Under the pieces are notes generated by a model. It saw nothing but the letters and a program-made list of their open reading frames with translations. It did no database searches and was not told the origin of the DNA. Source: Cepaea nemoralis (Eukaryota; Mollusca; Gastropoda; Stylommatophora; Helicidae). From it: a stretch of 64,000 bases of DNA. A program made the position numbers and the translations under genes. Positions within the stretch are counted from its first letter, which is position 1; the number at the start of each line of letters is the position of its first letter. The stretch is taken from assembly GCA_014155875.1 (NCBI GenBank), contig JACEFZ010016116.1, forward strand, positions 62,001 to 126,000. Reading direction: 5' to 3'. Of this stretch, positions 31,001 through 42,055 are shown one piece after another.

Positions 31001-32975
31001 AGATAAGTCTAGGCACTGGTAGATAAAGTCTAGGTACTGGTAGATAAAGTCTAGACTCTGGTAGATAAAGTCTAGGCATTGGTAGATAAAGTCTAGGTAC
31101 TGGTAGATAAAGTCTAGGCACTGGTAGATAAAGTCTAGGCACTGGTAGATAAAGTCTAGGCACTGGTAGATAAAGTCTAGGCACTGGTAGATAAAGTCTA
31201 GGCACTGGTAGATAAAGTCTAGGCATTGGTAGATAAAGTCTAGGCATTGGTAGATAGTCTAGGATGGTAGATAAGTCTAGGCACTGGTAGATAAAGTCTA
31301 GGCATTGGTAGATAAAGTCTAGGCACTGGTAGATAAAGTCTAGGCACTGGTAGATAAAGTCTAGGCACTGGTAGATAAAGTCTAGGCACTGGTAGATAAA
31401 GTCTAGGCACTGGTAGATAAAGTCTAGGCACTGGTAGATAAAGTCTAGGCATTGGTAGATAAAGTCTAGCATGGTAGATAAAGTCTAGCTGTAGATAAAG
31501 TCTAGGCTGGTAGATAAAGTCTAGGCAGTGGTAGATAAAGTCTAGGCACTGGTAGATAAAGTCTAGGCACTGGTAGATAAAGTCTAGGCAGTGGTAGATA
31601 AAGTCTAGGCAGTGGTAGATAAAGTCTAGGTACTGGTAGATAAAGTCTAGGTAGTGGTCGATAGTCTAGGCACTGGTAGATAAAGTCTAGGCACTGGTAG
31701 ATAAAGTCTAGGCAGTGGTAGATAAAGTCTAGGCATTGGTAGATAAAGTCTAGGTACTGGTAGATAAAGTGTAGGCAGTGTTAGATAAGTCTAGGCATTG
31801 GTAGATAAAGTCTAGGCACTGGTAGATAAAGTCTAGTCATTGGTAGATAAAGTCTAGGCAGTGGTAGATAAAGTCTAGGCACTGGTAGATAAAGTCTAGG
31901 TACTGGTAGATAAAGTCTAGGCACTGGTAGATAAAGTCTAGGTACTGGTAGATAAAGTCTAGGCATTGGTAGATAAAGTCTAGGCAGTGGTAGATAAAGT
32001 CTAGGCATTGGTAGATAAAGTCTAGGCATTGGTAGATAAAGTCTAGGTACTGGTAGATAAAGTCTAGGCATTGGTAGATAAAGTCTAGGTACTGGTAGAT
32101 AAAGTCTAGGCATTGGTAGATAAAGTCTAGGTACTGGTAGATAAAGTCTAGGTACTGGTAGATAAAGTCTAGGCATTGGTAGATAAAGTCTAGGTACTGG
32201 TAGATAAAGTCTAGGTACTGGTAGATAAAGTCTAGGCATTGGTAGATAAAGTCTAGGTACTGGTAGATAAAGTCTAGGCATTGGTAGATAAAGTCTAGGT
32301 ACTGGTAGGTACTGGTAGATAAAGTCTAGGCAGTGGTGGATAGTCTAGGCACTGGTAGATAAAGTCTAGGTACTGGTAGATAAAGTCTAGGCTCTGGTAG
32401 ATAAAGTCTAGGCATTGGTAGATAAAGTCTAGGTACTGGTAGATAAAGTCTAGGCACTGGTAGATAAAGTCTAGGCACTGGTAGATAAAGTCTAGGCACT
32501 GGTAGATAAAGTCTAGGCACTGGTAGATAAAGTCTAGGCACTGGTAGATAAAGTCTAGGCATTGGTAGATAAAGTCTAGGCATTGGTAGATAAAGTCTAG
32601 GCACTGGTAGAGAAAGTCTAGGCAGTGGTAGATAAAGTCTAGGCAGTGGTAGATAAAGTCTAGGCACTGGTAGATAAAGTCTAGGCACTGGTAGATAAAT
32701 TCTAGGCAGTGGTAGATAAAGTCTAGGCATTGGTAGATAAAGTCTAGGTACTGATAGATAAAGTCTAGGTAGTGGTCGATAGTCTAGGCACTGGTAGATA
32801 AAGTCTAGGCACTGGTAGATAAAGTCTAGGCACTGGTAGATAAAGTCTAGGCATTGGTAGATAAAGTCTAGGCAGTGGTAGATAAAGTCTAGGCATTGGT
32901 AGATACAGTCTAGGCAGTGGTAGATACAGTCTAGGCACTGGTAGATAAAGTCTAGGCAGTAGTAGATAAAGCTCA
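28060..32975. repeat. 21-bp minisatellite, about 230 copies
   Basis: Monomer GTAGATAAAGTCTAGGCAGTG, varying mainly at the last four bases (CAGT, CACT, CATT, TACT). The unit is 7 codons, so the minus strand shows false heptad frames (PRLYLPM, CLDFIYQ). Sub-blocks are visible: GTACT/CAGT alternation near 29040-29460, runs of CACT at 31120-31440 and 32450-32550. A run from about 31020 to 31260 is repeated at about 32350-32580, evidence of a roughly 1.3-kb internal duplication. The array begins about 20 nt downstream of the domain 1 donor on the minus strand. Indels cluster at 29575-30800. Confidence 0.97.
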
Positions 32976-32995
32976 TTAGTAAATCTGTGTTTTAC

Positions 32996-33127
32996 CTGCA
33001 GTGTCCTTGACCCAGATAATATTGGGGTCGTCAGCATTCAGTCTGCACACAAAGGTCACATTCTCTCCTTCTCTGCGACTGACACTCTCCGGTCGTTGAA
33101 TCCACTCCACGGCTTGACCCTGGACCT
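32996..33127 (-). CDS. Ig domain 1, first half (exon)
   Basis: A 132-nt exon, acceptor TGTCTTCCTCAG and donor ACTGCAG|GTAAAA, phase 1 at both ends. RREGENVTFVCRLNADDPN gives the first core Cys and an NVT sequon; IIWVKDTAG gives the core Trp. It is the most upstream exon found. It begins with EVQGQAVEWIQRPESVS, so sequence for a signal peptide or more domains must come from exons further right or outside the window. I searched 33.2-64 kb for a phase-1 exon with a Met and hydrophobic stretch and found none I can support. Confidence 0.87.
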
Positions 33128-33726
33128 CTGAGGAAGACAGCAATCACTGTTTCAGCAACAGCAAGTCTCATCAAACATGGTCAAGGTAACACATCCACAT
33201 ATAAAACATGCGGAGACCACTTCTATTCCCTCCCACGTTTTATTCCCTGAGAAGTTCCAGAAAAATACTGATAATTATCTAATACCAATTTTACGAGAAG
33301 GCGAGAGAACATACAAACAAACTTTATTTTTTAAATCTCAATATTTAAATCTCAAATCCCAAAACAACCAAATAAATCAATTTATTTTAAAAGGCTCACA
33401 AATTGGGCACGGAGACCCGTCTTACATTCGGCCCTTCCAATCACTCATAACTTATCTATTGTGTCTGTTACATTCACATAGGAAAAAACAAACATTGTCA
33501 AATGGCAGTTGTTAATATAAACGATGCATATTGCCATGTTATGAAACAGGCATACACACATACACACGCACATGTATAAACACTTACATAAATACCTGCA
33601 TACATACTTACATTATTTACACACACTCGCACAGTTATGAACCCACTCAATAAAATATAAATACACATTCTCTCACATATACATATACTCACTCACAGTC
33701 ACATACTCACGAACAAAAGTTTAGTT
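33128..33726. other. Unique AT-rich sequence upstream of first Ig exon
   Basis: No exon, SINE or array is recognised. It could be intron or 5' flank of the Ig gene. Confidence 0.4.
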
Positions 33727-33804
<78 letters not shown>

Positions 33805-33915
33805 ACACACACAGACAGACAAACAGACAGACAGGCATACTCTCTCTCTCTCTCTGTGTGTCTCTGTGTCTCTCTGTGTGTGTCTCTCTCTCTCACACAC
33901 ACACACACACAGACG
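33727..33915. repeat. (CA)n/(CT)n microsatellite
   Basis: A pure (CA) run of more than 70 nt, then CAGA and CT/TG-rich tracts. Flanking ACACATAC-rich sequence starts at about 33550. Confidence 0.97.
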
Positions 33916-33984
33916 CCCATTTACATAGCCTCATCCATACTAACACCATTAACATAAACTCTTACGGTTACGCACCCACTAAAT

Positions 33985-34132
33985 TTACGCGGGTCCCAAT
34001 TTACACGTCCGATAATTTACACGTCCAACAATTTACAAGTCCCACAATGTACACGTCCCATAATAGACACGTCCCACAATGTACACGTCCCACAATGTAC
34101 ACGTCCCACAATGTACACGTCCCACAATGTAC
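33985..34132. repeat. 16-bp array
   Basis: ACACGTCCCACAATGT units, irregular at the left and regular from about 34075 to 34130. Confidence 0.9.
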
Positions 34133-34439
34133 ATGCGGCTTGGCAATGACTAGCACACTCGCTTGCCGGCCCAGTGGTCGTGTGTCCCACCTCCACCCAG
34201 TCCAGGCTTACAGACGGACCCACCCAGCTGCTCGTGTGTCCCACCTTCACCCAGCCCAGGCCTACCGACGGAAATGTGCGACAGGACGTGAACTTGGAAG
34301 TAAAGGCGCTCAGCATCCCCCAGCGAGTGCCGACTGGTCTGTACACACATGGCCATAGCACCACATACCCGAGTCTAATCTGGTGGAGACGGGCTCTTCG
34401 CTTGCTGTAGTTGGCTGGGACAAGTCAAACTAAACACTG

Positions 34440-34780
34440 CACATACACACCGCTGACCTGGCCGACCGGATATCAGAGCTCTGACACTTCCGGTGCGGTG
34501 ACGACGGGGTAGCGGGAGAAACCACTACACCGGTCAGTTGGACTTTCAGTGTTGACTTCTCATTCAGAAAGCAGTGGCAAACTACTGGAAGTCAGTCGAC
34601 ACACAGGCGTGCCGGAAGTCAGAACAGTGACAGCTGGGCTAGAAAGTAACCTATCTGACTATGACCTACTTCAGTACACACATACACAGTTTAAAAAAAA
34701 AAATGATAGATTACAACAAAAGAAAATGAAAGATGAACGAAGAAGATGACAGAAGAAGACGAACTGAACGAAGAAGATGA
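34440..34780 (+). mobile_element. SINE with conserved body and A-rich tail
   Basis: A tRNA-like head (CAGAGCTCTGACACTTCCGG to TAGCGGGAGAAACCACT) is followed by CACCGGTCAGTTGGACTTTC, then the body block GAAAGCAGTGGCAAACTAC, and an A-rich GAAGAAGATGA tail. Parts match 1405-1540, 27290-27480 and 36225-36430. It ends immediately before the mariner element. Confidence 0.65.
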
Positions 34781-34784
34781 AAAA

Positions 34785-35341
34785 TACGAGGGTTAGTCAA
34801 TAAGTAAGTCACACAGTTCTGTGGGATGGCAGGTAAATGTAGTTGGTGTTTTCTTCAGGTGTCATTAGGTGACAGAAACATCGAACTTTATATTCCCGTT
34901 CGTCAGGTGGCGCTAGGTGTCTCATGCGCATGTGCAGCAAATAAAAAAATAGCGACTGTACTTACGGTGTGTGTGAGCAAAGAGCAACTCAGGAGAAAAT
35001 TAACCACCTAAGATGGGAAGTTCTGGAACATCCACTTTACAGCCCCGACTTAGCCCCTAGCGATTTCCACCTTGTTGGTCCACTGAAAACCCACCTTGGT
35101 AGAAGACATTTCGCGAATGACGCCGAAGTTGAATGTGAAGTGAAAACGTGGTTTAGAAAACAGAGCACGCAGGCCTATGCAGCCGGTTTGGTAGAACTGA
35201 TAAAACGATGGGATGAGTGCATCAATGTTGGTGGAAATTATGTTGAGACATAAAGGGACAATGTATGTATAAAAATAAATTGGTTTCAAGTTGTTATCAT
35301 ATTTTCTATAGCCATTTGTGACTTACTTATTGACTTTCCGT
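34785..35341 (+). mobile_element. mariner-type DNA transposon, deletion derivative
   Basis: Terminal inverted repeats share the 19-bp core AGTCAATAAGTAAGTCACA (34795-34813, reversed at 35317-35335). The left end follows TA, the usual target dinucleotide; the right TA is not clear. Only the C-terminal part of the transposase remains between them, so it cannot move by itself. Confidence 0.9.
34969..35253 (+). pseudogene. mariner transposase, C-terminal remnant
   Basis: The frame contains EHPLYSPDLAPSDFHLVGPL, the DD34D mariner block that carries the last catalytic Asp, then HLGRRHFANDAEVE and KRWDECINVGGNYVET-stop, the usual family C-terminus. The DNA-binding domain and first two catalytic Asp residues are absent through internal deletion. 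The natural C-terminus and stop are intact. Length is 94 codons against about 340 for the family. Confidence 0.92.
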
Positions 35342-35690
35342 CTTTAACAACGACGACGATTACCTTAAACGTATTCTTGACTGTCAAAAGTCTTTATATA
35401 GTTGTTCCATTGAGGAGACAGAGAGAGGGGGGGGGGCAGAAAGAAAGGAATAGAGAGGAAGAGGAAGGGAGATGGAGGGAGAGGGAGGGAGAGAGAGAGA
35501 CAGAAGAGAGCGTGAGAGGTAGATAGAGTGAGGGAGTTAGAGAGAGAAAAGGTGGGGGGGGGGGGGGGTGGGCTATAAGAGATGTGAGAGAGATACAGAG
35601 GGAACCAGAGAAGGAGGTAGGGCAGACAGACAGAGACAGAGCGAGATTACCAACTGTCAATGAGAATTACAAGAATGATGAACAACTAAT
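35342..35690. repeat. GA-rich low-complexity tract with poly-G
   Basis: (GAGA)n and GGGGGG runs between 35415 and 35650; no coding signal is seen. Confidence 0.85.
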
Positions 35691-36120
35691 GACCCTCCAG
35701 ACGGCCCCTTGAGGCCCCAAAAAATGACGTCAGCTCTTGCGCAACCGCCAATCCTTTCAGTAAACGGATTCCCCCAGGGGCGGCCCTGGCCGGCGACAAG
35801 ATGGAGTAGCCACACGAAACCACAGATGACAGATCCGCACAAGTGACCCCACAAGTCATTATTCAAACAGGGGATTCCCAGTCGGAGCTCTCTCTTTGTC
35901 TCAGCCGTAATCTTCACGACCAAATTTGGTTTGGCCGATTAAATTCTCTTGTATTTTGGCTACCGGAAACCACGGATTCGGTTTCTGGCCCGTTAGGACA
36001 CGGCCGTGAGCGTCTGATAAAGTATGGCGAGCTGATTCCGGTCATCATCATGTGTCCTGCCGGGCGGGGCTGGCGATCGCGTTCCTGCACTTACATCTGT
36101 CTGCGCGTGTTTGGTTAAGT
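35691..36120. promoter_or_regulatory. CpG-rich unique island with CRE and CCAAT-like sites
   Basis: A rise in CpG content against AT-rich surroundings. It contains palindromic TGACGTCA at 35725-35732, GCCAATC shortly after, GGGGCGG near 35777 and GGGCGGGGC near 36063. On the minus strand it lies upstream of the first Ig exon found. Promoter or enhancer function is only a possibility; no TATA box or first exon could be tied to it. Confidence 0.3.
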
Positions 36121-36224
36121 TCAAACGCTGATAGTCTCCACTAGCATCCCGACCCCTGATATTCTGCACTGCCAACCCGGCCTGCCGGTCTCCCTGGCCA
36201 AGGCGTTAACGACATTGTTCGTAA

Positions 36225-36430
36225 TCCCGTATATCCACGTGGGGAAAACAGCAGCAGCGAGAATCGGCAACGGTTCGCGCAGTGCTGGTAACTTACGGGG
36301 GTGTGTGAGCCGGTCATTCAGAAAGCAATGGCAAACTACTGCATGTAAAACTTGCCTAGTACATCAACATCAGCTGAAAAATGATGATTTTGACTGCAAC
36401 GTCCTGTAAGGGATATGCAACATAAAAATA
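36225..36430 (+). mobile_element. SINE body copy
   Basis: CATTCAGAAAGCAATGGCAA, then ACTACTGC and TTGCCTAGTACATC, match the block in 34440-34780, and an A-rich end (CATAAAAATAAAAA) follows. The left boundary is uncertain. Confidence 0.6.
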
Positions 36431-36630
36431 AAAACCCGGCCCCTGATATGCTCCACTGCCAACCCATCTCCTGATATCCTCTACTGCCAATCCGTCCCGC
36501 TTCTCACCCTCTGTAAACCTATGCCTCTACAACATTCCATTTTGCCCTCTGTGGACCAGTGCCTCTACAACATTCAATTTTCCCAGTGCTCATCATCCTC
36601 TGTTCTCTTGGCGTGACCACACAGTGACCG

Positions 36631-36632
<2 letters not shown>

Positions 36633-36683
<51 letters not shown>

Positions 36684-36711
36684 CTCACTCTCTCTCACTC
36701 TCACGCGCGCA

Positions 36712-36745
<34 letters not shown>
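36633..36745. repeat. (CT)n and (CA)n microsatellite
   Basis: Pure CT run followed by CACGCGCG-type and CA runs. Confidence 0.97.
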
Positions 36746-36746
<1 letters not shown>

Positions 36747-36877
36747 CGAGGGGAAAACCAAACATTCAACTTGTCGCTACAGACTGTAGCAGATATATTG
36801 TCTTTACAGACAACTTCAAATGCAGTCACTTTGTCATTACTAAAAACTTCCGATACAGTTCCTTTGTCTTTACAGAA

Positions 36878-37731
36878 CAGCTAGTGCTCGACTTACGACC
36901 TATGCAACTTACGACCATTCGACTTTACGACCACAATCACTAGCCATATTAGATTGATTTTCATGGATTTGACAGTGAAACGGCTTTGAATCGATTCGGG
37001 GTCGTTAACTAAGGAAAGGGAGGCATGATGCTATGATGAAGAGTTGCTAGCCAGAATCCGGATCAACTTACTAAGATAACAGAGTTATATCGAAATGAAT
37101 AAACTTCTTATACATTTCGAAATAATGGACCCAAACATCGAACGATTTGGAAGAATTGAACGGATGGCGCACGATGCGTTTCGTCCGTATCGTGAAATTT
37201 ATGATGAAAAAAAAGAAACATACAATTCAGACAAAGCTCACCATGTTTATGAAAAAAAAACAACTCCGGTACCCCCAACTGCTGCCTTAGATGACGACAT
37301 TAATGATCTGCAGCCAAGCACCAGTGGCCAATAAAATGTTTCGTACATGTTTATATATTTTGATGTTAATGACAATTTGATGTGTTTTGCGATTGGGAAA
37401 TTGTTTCCTATAGTATTTTCCACACCTGTATTTTGTATGTTTTGCAAATATTAAACCAGTTGTACATGTACAGTTAATGAAGTGTTTTTCTTAAACCTGA
37501 CGATTAAAAATAAGAAACAAAATGGTGTAGAGAAGATACAAATGGCACAAAATGAACATCGAAAATTATGATTTATAACAATAATAAAAGAAATTTATGA
37601 TATAATTTAACTTAAGTATTTTTATAACATCACTTTACATTACTGTACACATAGCGTACTCAACTTACGACCAAATCGTGTTACGACCGGTCTGTCGGAA
37701 CCGATCGTGGTCGTAAGTCGACGACTAGCTG
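36878..37731 (+). mobile_element. Tigger/pogo-like non-autonomous DNA transposon
   Basis: Inverted ends CAGCTAGTGCTCGACTTACG (left) and, reversed, CAGCTAGTCGTCGACTTACG (right) match over about 23 bp with three mismatches. Extra TTACGACC motifs occur just inside both ends, likely transposase-binding repeats. The right end is followed by TA; the left flank reads AA. About 850 bp remain, against 2-3 kb for full pogo-type elements. Confidence 0.8.
37095..37334 (+). pseudogene. pogo/Tigger transposase C-terminal remnant
   Basis: A 79-codon frame ending ALDDDINDLQPSTSGQ-stop. An acidic stretch followed by QPSTS is a common C-terminus of Tigger-class transposases. No DDE catalytic domain or CENP-B helix-turn-helix is present. 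Family assignment leans on the inverted repeats enclosing it. Confidence 0.6.
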
Positions 37732-37744
37732 TATACAACCTCCT

Positions 37745-40165
37745 CGTGGCTAGAGAACAAACATATATAGTCACTTAGACCCCAGTCTACAGCACATACA
37801 GACGACTTGTCCCTACAGCACATATAGTTACCTCGTCCTTACAGCAAATATGGGCACCTCCTCCCTACACCACATATAATCACCTCGATCCTATAGCACA
37901 TATAGATACCACGTCCCTACAGCACGTATAGTCACCACGTCTCTACAGCACATATAGTCACCACGTCCCTACAGCACATATAGTCACCTCGTCCCTACAG
38001 CACATATAGTCACCACGTCCCTACAGCACATATTAGTCACCTCGTCCCTACAGCACATATAGTCACCTCGTCCCTACAGCACATATAGTCACCTCGTCCC
38101 TACAGCACATATAGTCACCACGTCCCTACGGCAGATATAGTCACCACGTCCCTACAGCACATATAGTCACCACGTCTCTACAGAACATATAGTCACCTCG
38201 TCCCTACAGCACATATAGTCACCTCGTCCCTACAGCACATATAGTCACCACGTCCCTACAGCAGACATAGTCACCACGCCCCTACAGCACATATAGTCAC
38301 CACGTCCCTACAGCACATATAGATACCACGTCCCTACAGCACATATAGTCACCACGACTCTACATCACATATAGATACCACGTCCCTACAGCACATATAG
38401 ATACCACGTCCCTACAGCACATATAGATACCACGTCCCTACAGCACATATAGTCACCACGTCCCTACAGCACATATAGTCACCACGTCCCTACAGAACAT
38501 ATAGATACCACGTCCCTATAGCACATATAGATACCACGTCCCTACAGCACATATAGTCACCACGTCCCTACAGCACATATAGATACCACGTCCCTATAGC
38601 ACATATAGATGCCACGTCCGTACATCACATATAGTCACCACGTCCCTACAGCACATATAGATACCACGTCCCTACAGCACATATAGATACCACGTCCCTA
38701 CAGCACATATAGATACCACGTCCCTACAGCACATATAGATACCACGTCCCTACAGCACATATAGATACCACGTCCCTACAGCACATATAGATACCACGTC
38801 CCTATAGCACATATAGATACCACGTCCCTACAGCACATATAGTCAACACGTCCCTACAGCACATATAGATACCACGTCCCTACAGCACATATAGTCACCA
38901 CGTCCCTACAGCACATTTAGATACCACGTCCCTACAGCACATATAGTCACCACGTCCCTACAGCACATATAGATCACCACGTCCCTATAGCACATATAGT
39001 CACCACGTCCCTACAGCACATATAGTCACCACGTCCCTACAGCACATATAGTCACCACGTCCCTACAGCACATATAGTCACCACGTCCCTACAGCACATA
39101 TAGTCACCTACGTCCCTACAGCACATATAGTCACCACGTCCCTACAGCACATATAGTCACCACGTCCCTACAGCACATATAGTCACCACGTCCCTACAGC
39201 ACATATAGATACCACGTCCCTACAGCACATATAGTCACCACGTCTCTACATCACATATAGATACCACGTCCCTACAGCACATATAGTCACCACGTCCCTA
39301 CAGCACATATAGTCACCACGTCCCTACAGCACATATAGTCACCACGTCCCTACAGCACATATAGTCACCACGTCCCTACAGCACATATAGTCACCACGTC
39401 CCTACAGCACATATAGTCACCACGTCCCTACAGCACATATAGTCACCACGTCCCTACATCACATATAGTCACACGTCCCACATCACATGTCACCACGTCC
39501 CTACATCACATATAGTCACCATGTCCACTACAGCACATATAGATACCACGTCCCTACAGCACATATAGATACCACGGTCCCCTACAGTACATATAGTCAC
39601 CCACGTCCCTACAGCACATATAGTCACCATGTCCCTACAGCACATATAGTCACCACGTCCCTACAGCACATATAGATACCACGTCCCTACAGCACATATA
39701 GTCACCACGTCCCTACTAGCACCTATAGATACCACGTCCCTACAGCACATATAGTCACCACGTCCCTACAGCACATATAGTCACCACGTCCCGACAGCAC
39801 ATATAGTCATCCACGTCCCTACCAGCACATATAGTCACCACGTCCCTACAGCACATATAGTCACCACGTCCCTAAATCACATATAGTCAACACGTCCCTA
39901 CGGCACATATAGTCACCACGTCCCTACGGCAAATATAGTCACCACGTCCCTACAGCACATATAGTCACCGCGTCCCTACAGCACATATAGTCAACACGTC
40001 CCTACGGCAGATATAGTCACCACGTCCCTACAGCACTATAGTCACCACGTCCCTACAGCACATATAGTCACCTCGTCCCTACAACAGATATAGTCACCAT
40101 CCCTCTACATACACAAGATGTGGATGGTTGCTCCTACAGCAGATACAGTCACCATCCCTCTACAT
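37745..40165. repeat. 26-bp minisatellite, about 90 copies
   Basis: Monomer CACATATAGTCACCACGTCC followed by CTACAG, with an AGATACC variant of the AGTCACC part. AGATACC units cluster at 38320-38900 and AGTCACC units dominate elsewhere. Degenerate early units start at about 37780. Indels cluster at 39470-39840. Confidence 0.97.
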
Positions 40166-40679
40166 ACACAAGGAGTGAATGGTTTCTCCGACGCCAGCAG
40201 TCACAGACAGCCACGTCCTGTCATGTGCAGACAACTCCCAGGGACATCAATGCTACATTAACAGAGAGTTATCGATCGGCCCGTGTTGACATTTCTTTGG
40301 CTATCCTTGCGCCCGGTGCACTGAGAACATGAATATCCCTCTACGCGAGTTTGTAATGACAACTTTATGCACAAGATTGGCCCCCCAAGATCCCTCTAAT
40401 GTTCATGTTTATTTCTCTGTGATAAACACAGCTGCAGGTTTCCGATAGTCGCAGTCTTGAATGACGCAGGTTTGACGCTCTCATCTCCCCGTGCGAACCC
40501 TGGCATGCTCACGGACGCGTCGTGTGCGCTGGCTAACTGTCGCTCAGTGTGTGAGTACATGAGTGTGGCCGCTACATCTGTGCATTGATGTGTGGACGCT
40601 GGGTCGGCCTGCTCTTGTGCGGCCTTAGATGTAGGATCACAAACCCGCGGAGGACTGGCCCTGCCGGAGCGGACGCCTT
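40166..40679. other. Unique sequence, moderately CpG-rich
   Basis: No array or element is seen. Several CpGs lie at 40480-40620. There is no supported exon. Confidence 0.4.
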
Positions 40680-40830
40680 CGTGTAGGGGTAGAACATTAC
40701 ACTGATAATGGCATGAGTGCCGAAGGTTGAGGGTTCGCTACCTGGGCTCGAAGTTCGCTAAGGGAGAGAAAGACTAACCGTGCACTGAGGCCTTCAACAT
40801 GGGACGGTTCCAACACTGCACACAACTAAG
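40680..40830 (+). mobile_element. tRNA-derived SINE fragment
   Basis: GTGTAGGGGTAGAACATTAC resembles an A-box and GAGGGTTCGCTACC a B-box about 45 nt later, followed by body sequence without a tRNA 3' end. Confidence 0.6.
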
Positions 40831-40968
40831 GTGGGTTCCTGGAGGGCTACCCATGCTGACATCACTGGGCGTCTCCTGTCTTAGCAGACGATAACAGAGG
40901 TGCGACGTGGGGCCTGCTTCCATCCATCTTGTGGACGTTATTGATCTGTACACAAGAAATAGATGGTA

Positions 40969-41215
40969 GACACCCCCCCCCCCCCCCCCCCATCTTCTGA
41001 TTCATGATCATGGGAATAGTCGTTAGGATATCTGGCAACATCGGACTGGTTAGGATATATGGCAACATCGGACTGGTTAGGATATCTGGCAACATCGGAC
41101 TGGTTAGGATATATGGCAACATCTGACTGGTTAGAATATATGGCAATATCTGACTGGTTAGGATATATAGCAACATCAGACTGGTTAGGATATATGGCAA
41201 CATCTGACTCAGGCC
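40969..41215. repeat. Poly-C run and 27-bp array, about seven copies
   Basis: A C-run of about 20 nt near 40972 is followed from 41027 by GACTGGTTAGGATATATGGC units ending AACATCG or AACATCT. Confidence 0.93.
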
Positions 41216-41514
41216 AGAATATGGCAGATCCCGTGTGCACGCTGAACATGCTACAACCCCTCGGTAGTTGGAAATGGAACAGTGCAGGCTGGTCAGGTAA
41301 TATATCAAATCTGAAAATCCCATCCACAAAAGAATATTTATAGCATGCGCTTTATAGCATTGCCCACCTTCCCCTGTATCGCGAAATTTGAGCTCTGGTC
41401 CGAGTGCCTCCTGTGTTACCTATGGGAGGAATAATTATGGAGATATCAATGTCCAGGGAAAGTTATTCCTGATCAATGCCACAGTAACACCGGCGAAGAC
41501 AAGTCTTCCCATCT

Positions 41515-42055
41515 GCTCGTCCGTCCGTCTGTCCATCCATCTTATGAGATCCAAACATTGTAGACCAAACACTGGATTTCTACGCTTCTGCTTCCGTCTG
41601 TCAATCTTGCACATCCACAAACTTGAGACCATGCATGTCATGTCGGCTTATCTCCATCCGCCCGACCGTCCCTCCATCAATCCATCCATCCGTCGATACG
41701 TCTGCCTTATGACATCCACATATACAAGACCCGGCGCTTCATTTCTACATAGAGACAATCTACATCTCTCCGTCCATCAACATTTCTCCGTCCGTCTACA
41801 TCTCTCCGTCAATCTACATCTCTCCGTCCATCTACAGCTCTGTCCGTCTACAAGTCTCCGTCCATTCCGTCTAAATCTCTCAATCCGTCTACATCTCTCT
41901 GTTCATCTACATCTATCCGTTCTTCTACACCCCTCTGTCCATCTACATCTCTCCGTAATTCTACACCCTTCTGTCCATCAACACCTCCCCGTCCATCTAC
42001 ACCTTCCCGTCAATGTCCATCTACAAGGTCCATCTAAATCTCCCCGTCCATCTTG
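41515..42055. repeat. Irregular CCATCTACATCTCTCCGT repeats
   Basis: Pyrimidine-rich units of about 14-20 bp without strict periodicity, densest at 41755-42050. The His/Leu/Ser-rich frame is a repeat artefact. Confidence 0.85.

Larger units (their letters stand above)
850..33127 (-). other. Partial gene: five-Ig-domain IgSF adhesion/receptor-like protein
   Basis: Nine exons join in order 33127-32996, 23864-23694, 21950-21807, 19802-19638, 17560-17420, 15544-15428, 9200-8913, 2008-1922, 1020-850. All eight introns are GT-AG and phase 1, and the joined frame has no stops over 1416 nt. Domains 1, 2, 3 and 5 are split mid-domain; domain 4 is a single exon. Each has the Cys-Trp-Cys core, and N-glycosylation sequons are frequent, as expected for an extracellular protein. 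Tandem C2/V-like Ig domains are typical of nephrin/Kirre, echinoid, turtle, hemicentin and Dscam relatives; I cannot choose between them. Signal peptide, 5' exons, further Ig or FN3 domains and membrane segment are not seen; downstream exons must lie left of position 1. Homophilic or heterophilic cell contact is a family-based inference. Confidence 0.85.

Noticed and set aside
28046..32976. Long minus-strand frames of PRLYLPM heptads
   Set aside because: A 21-bp repeat gives a perfect 7-residue period; no start context, splice support or composition like a real protein.
35657..35923. Signal-peptide-like minus frame with a hydrophobic stretch
   Set aside because: It starts at TTG, has no ATG, and no phase-1 donor would link it to the first Ig exon.
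37745..40165. CRISPR-like array
   Set aside because: Regular repeats but no unique spacers; eukaryotic minisatellite. The same holds for all other arrays here.
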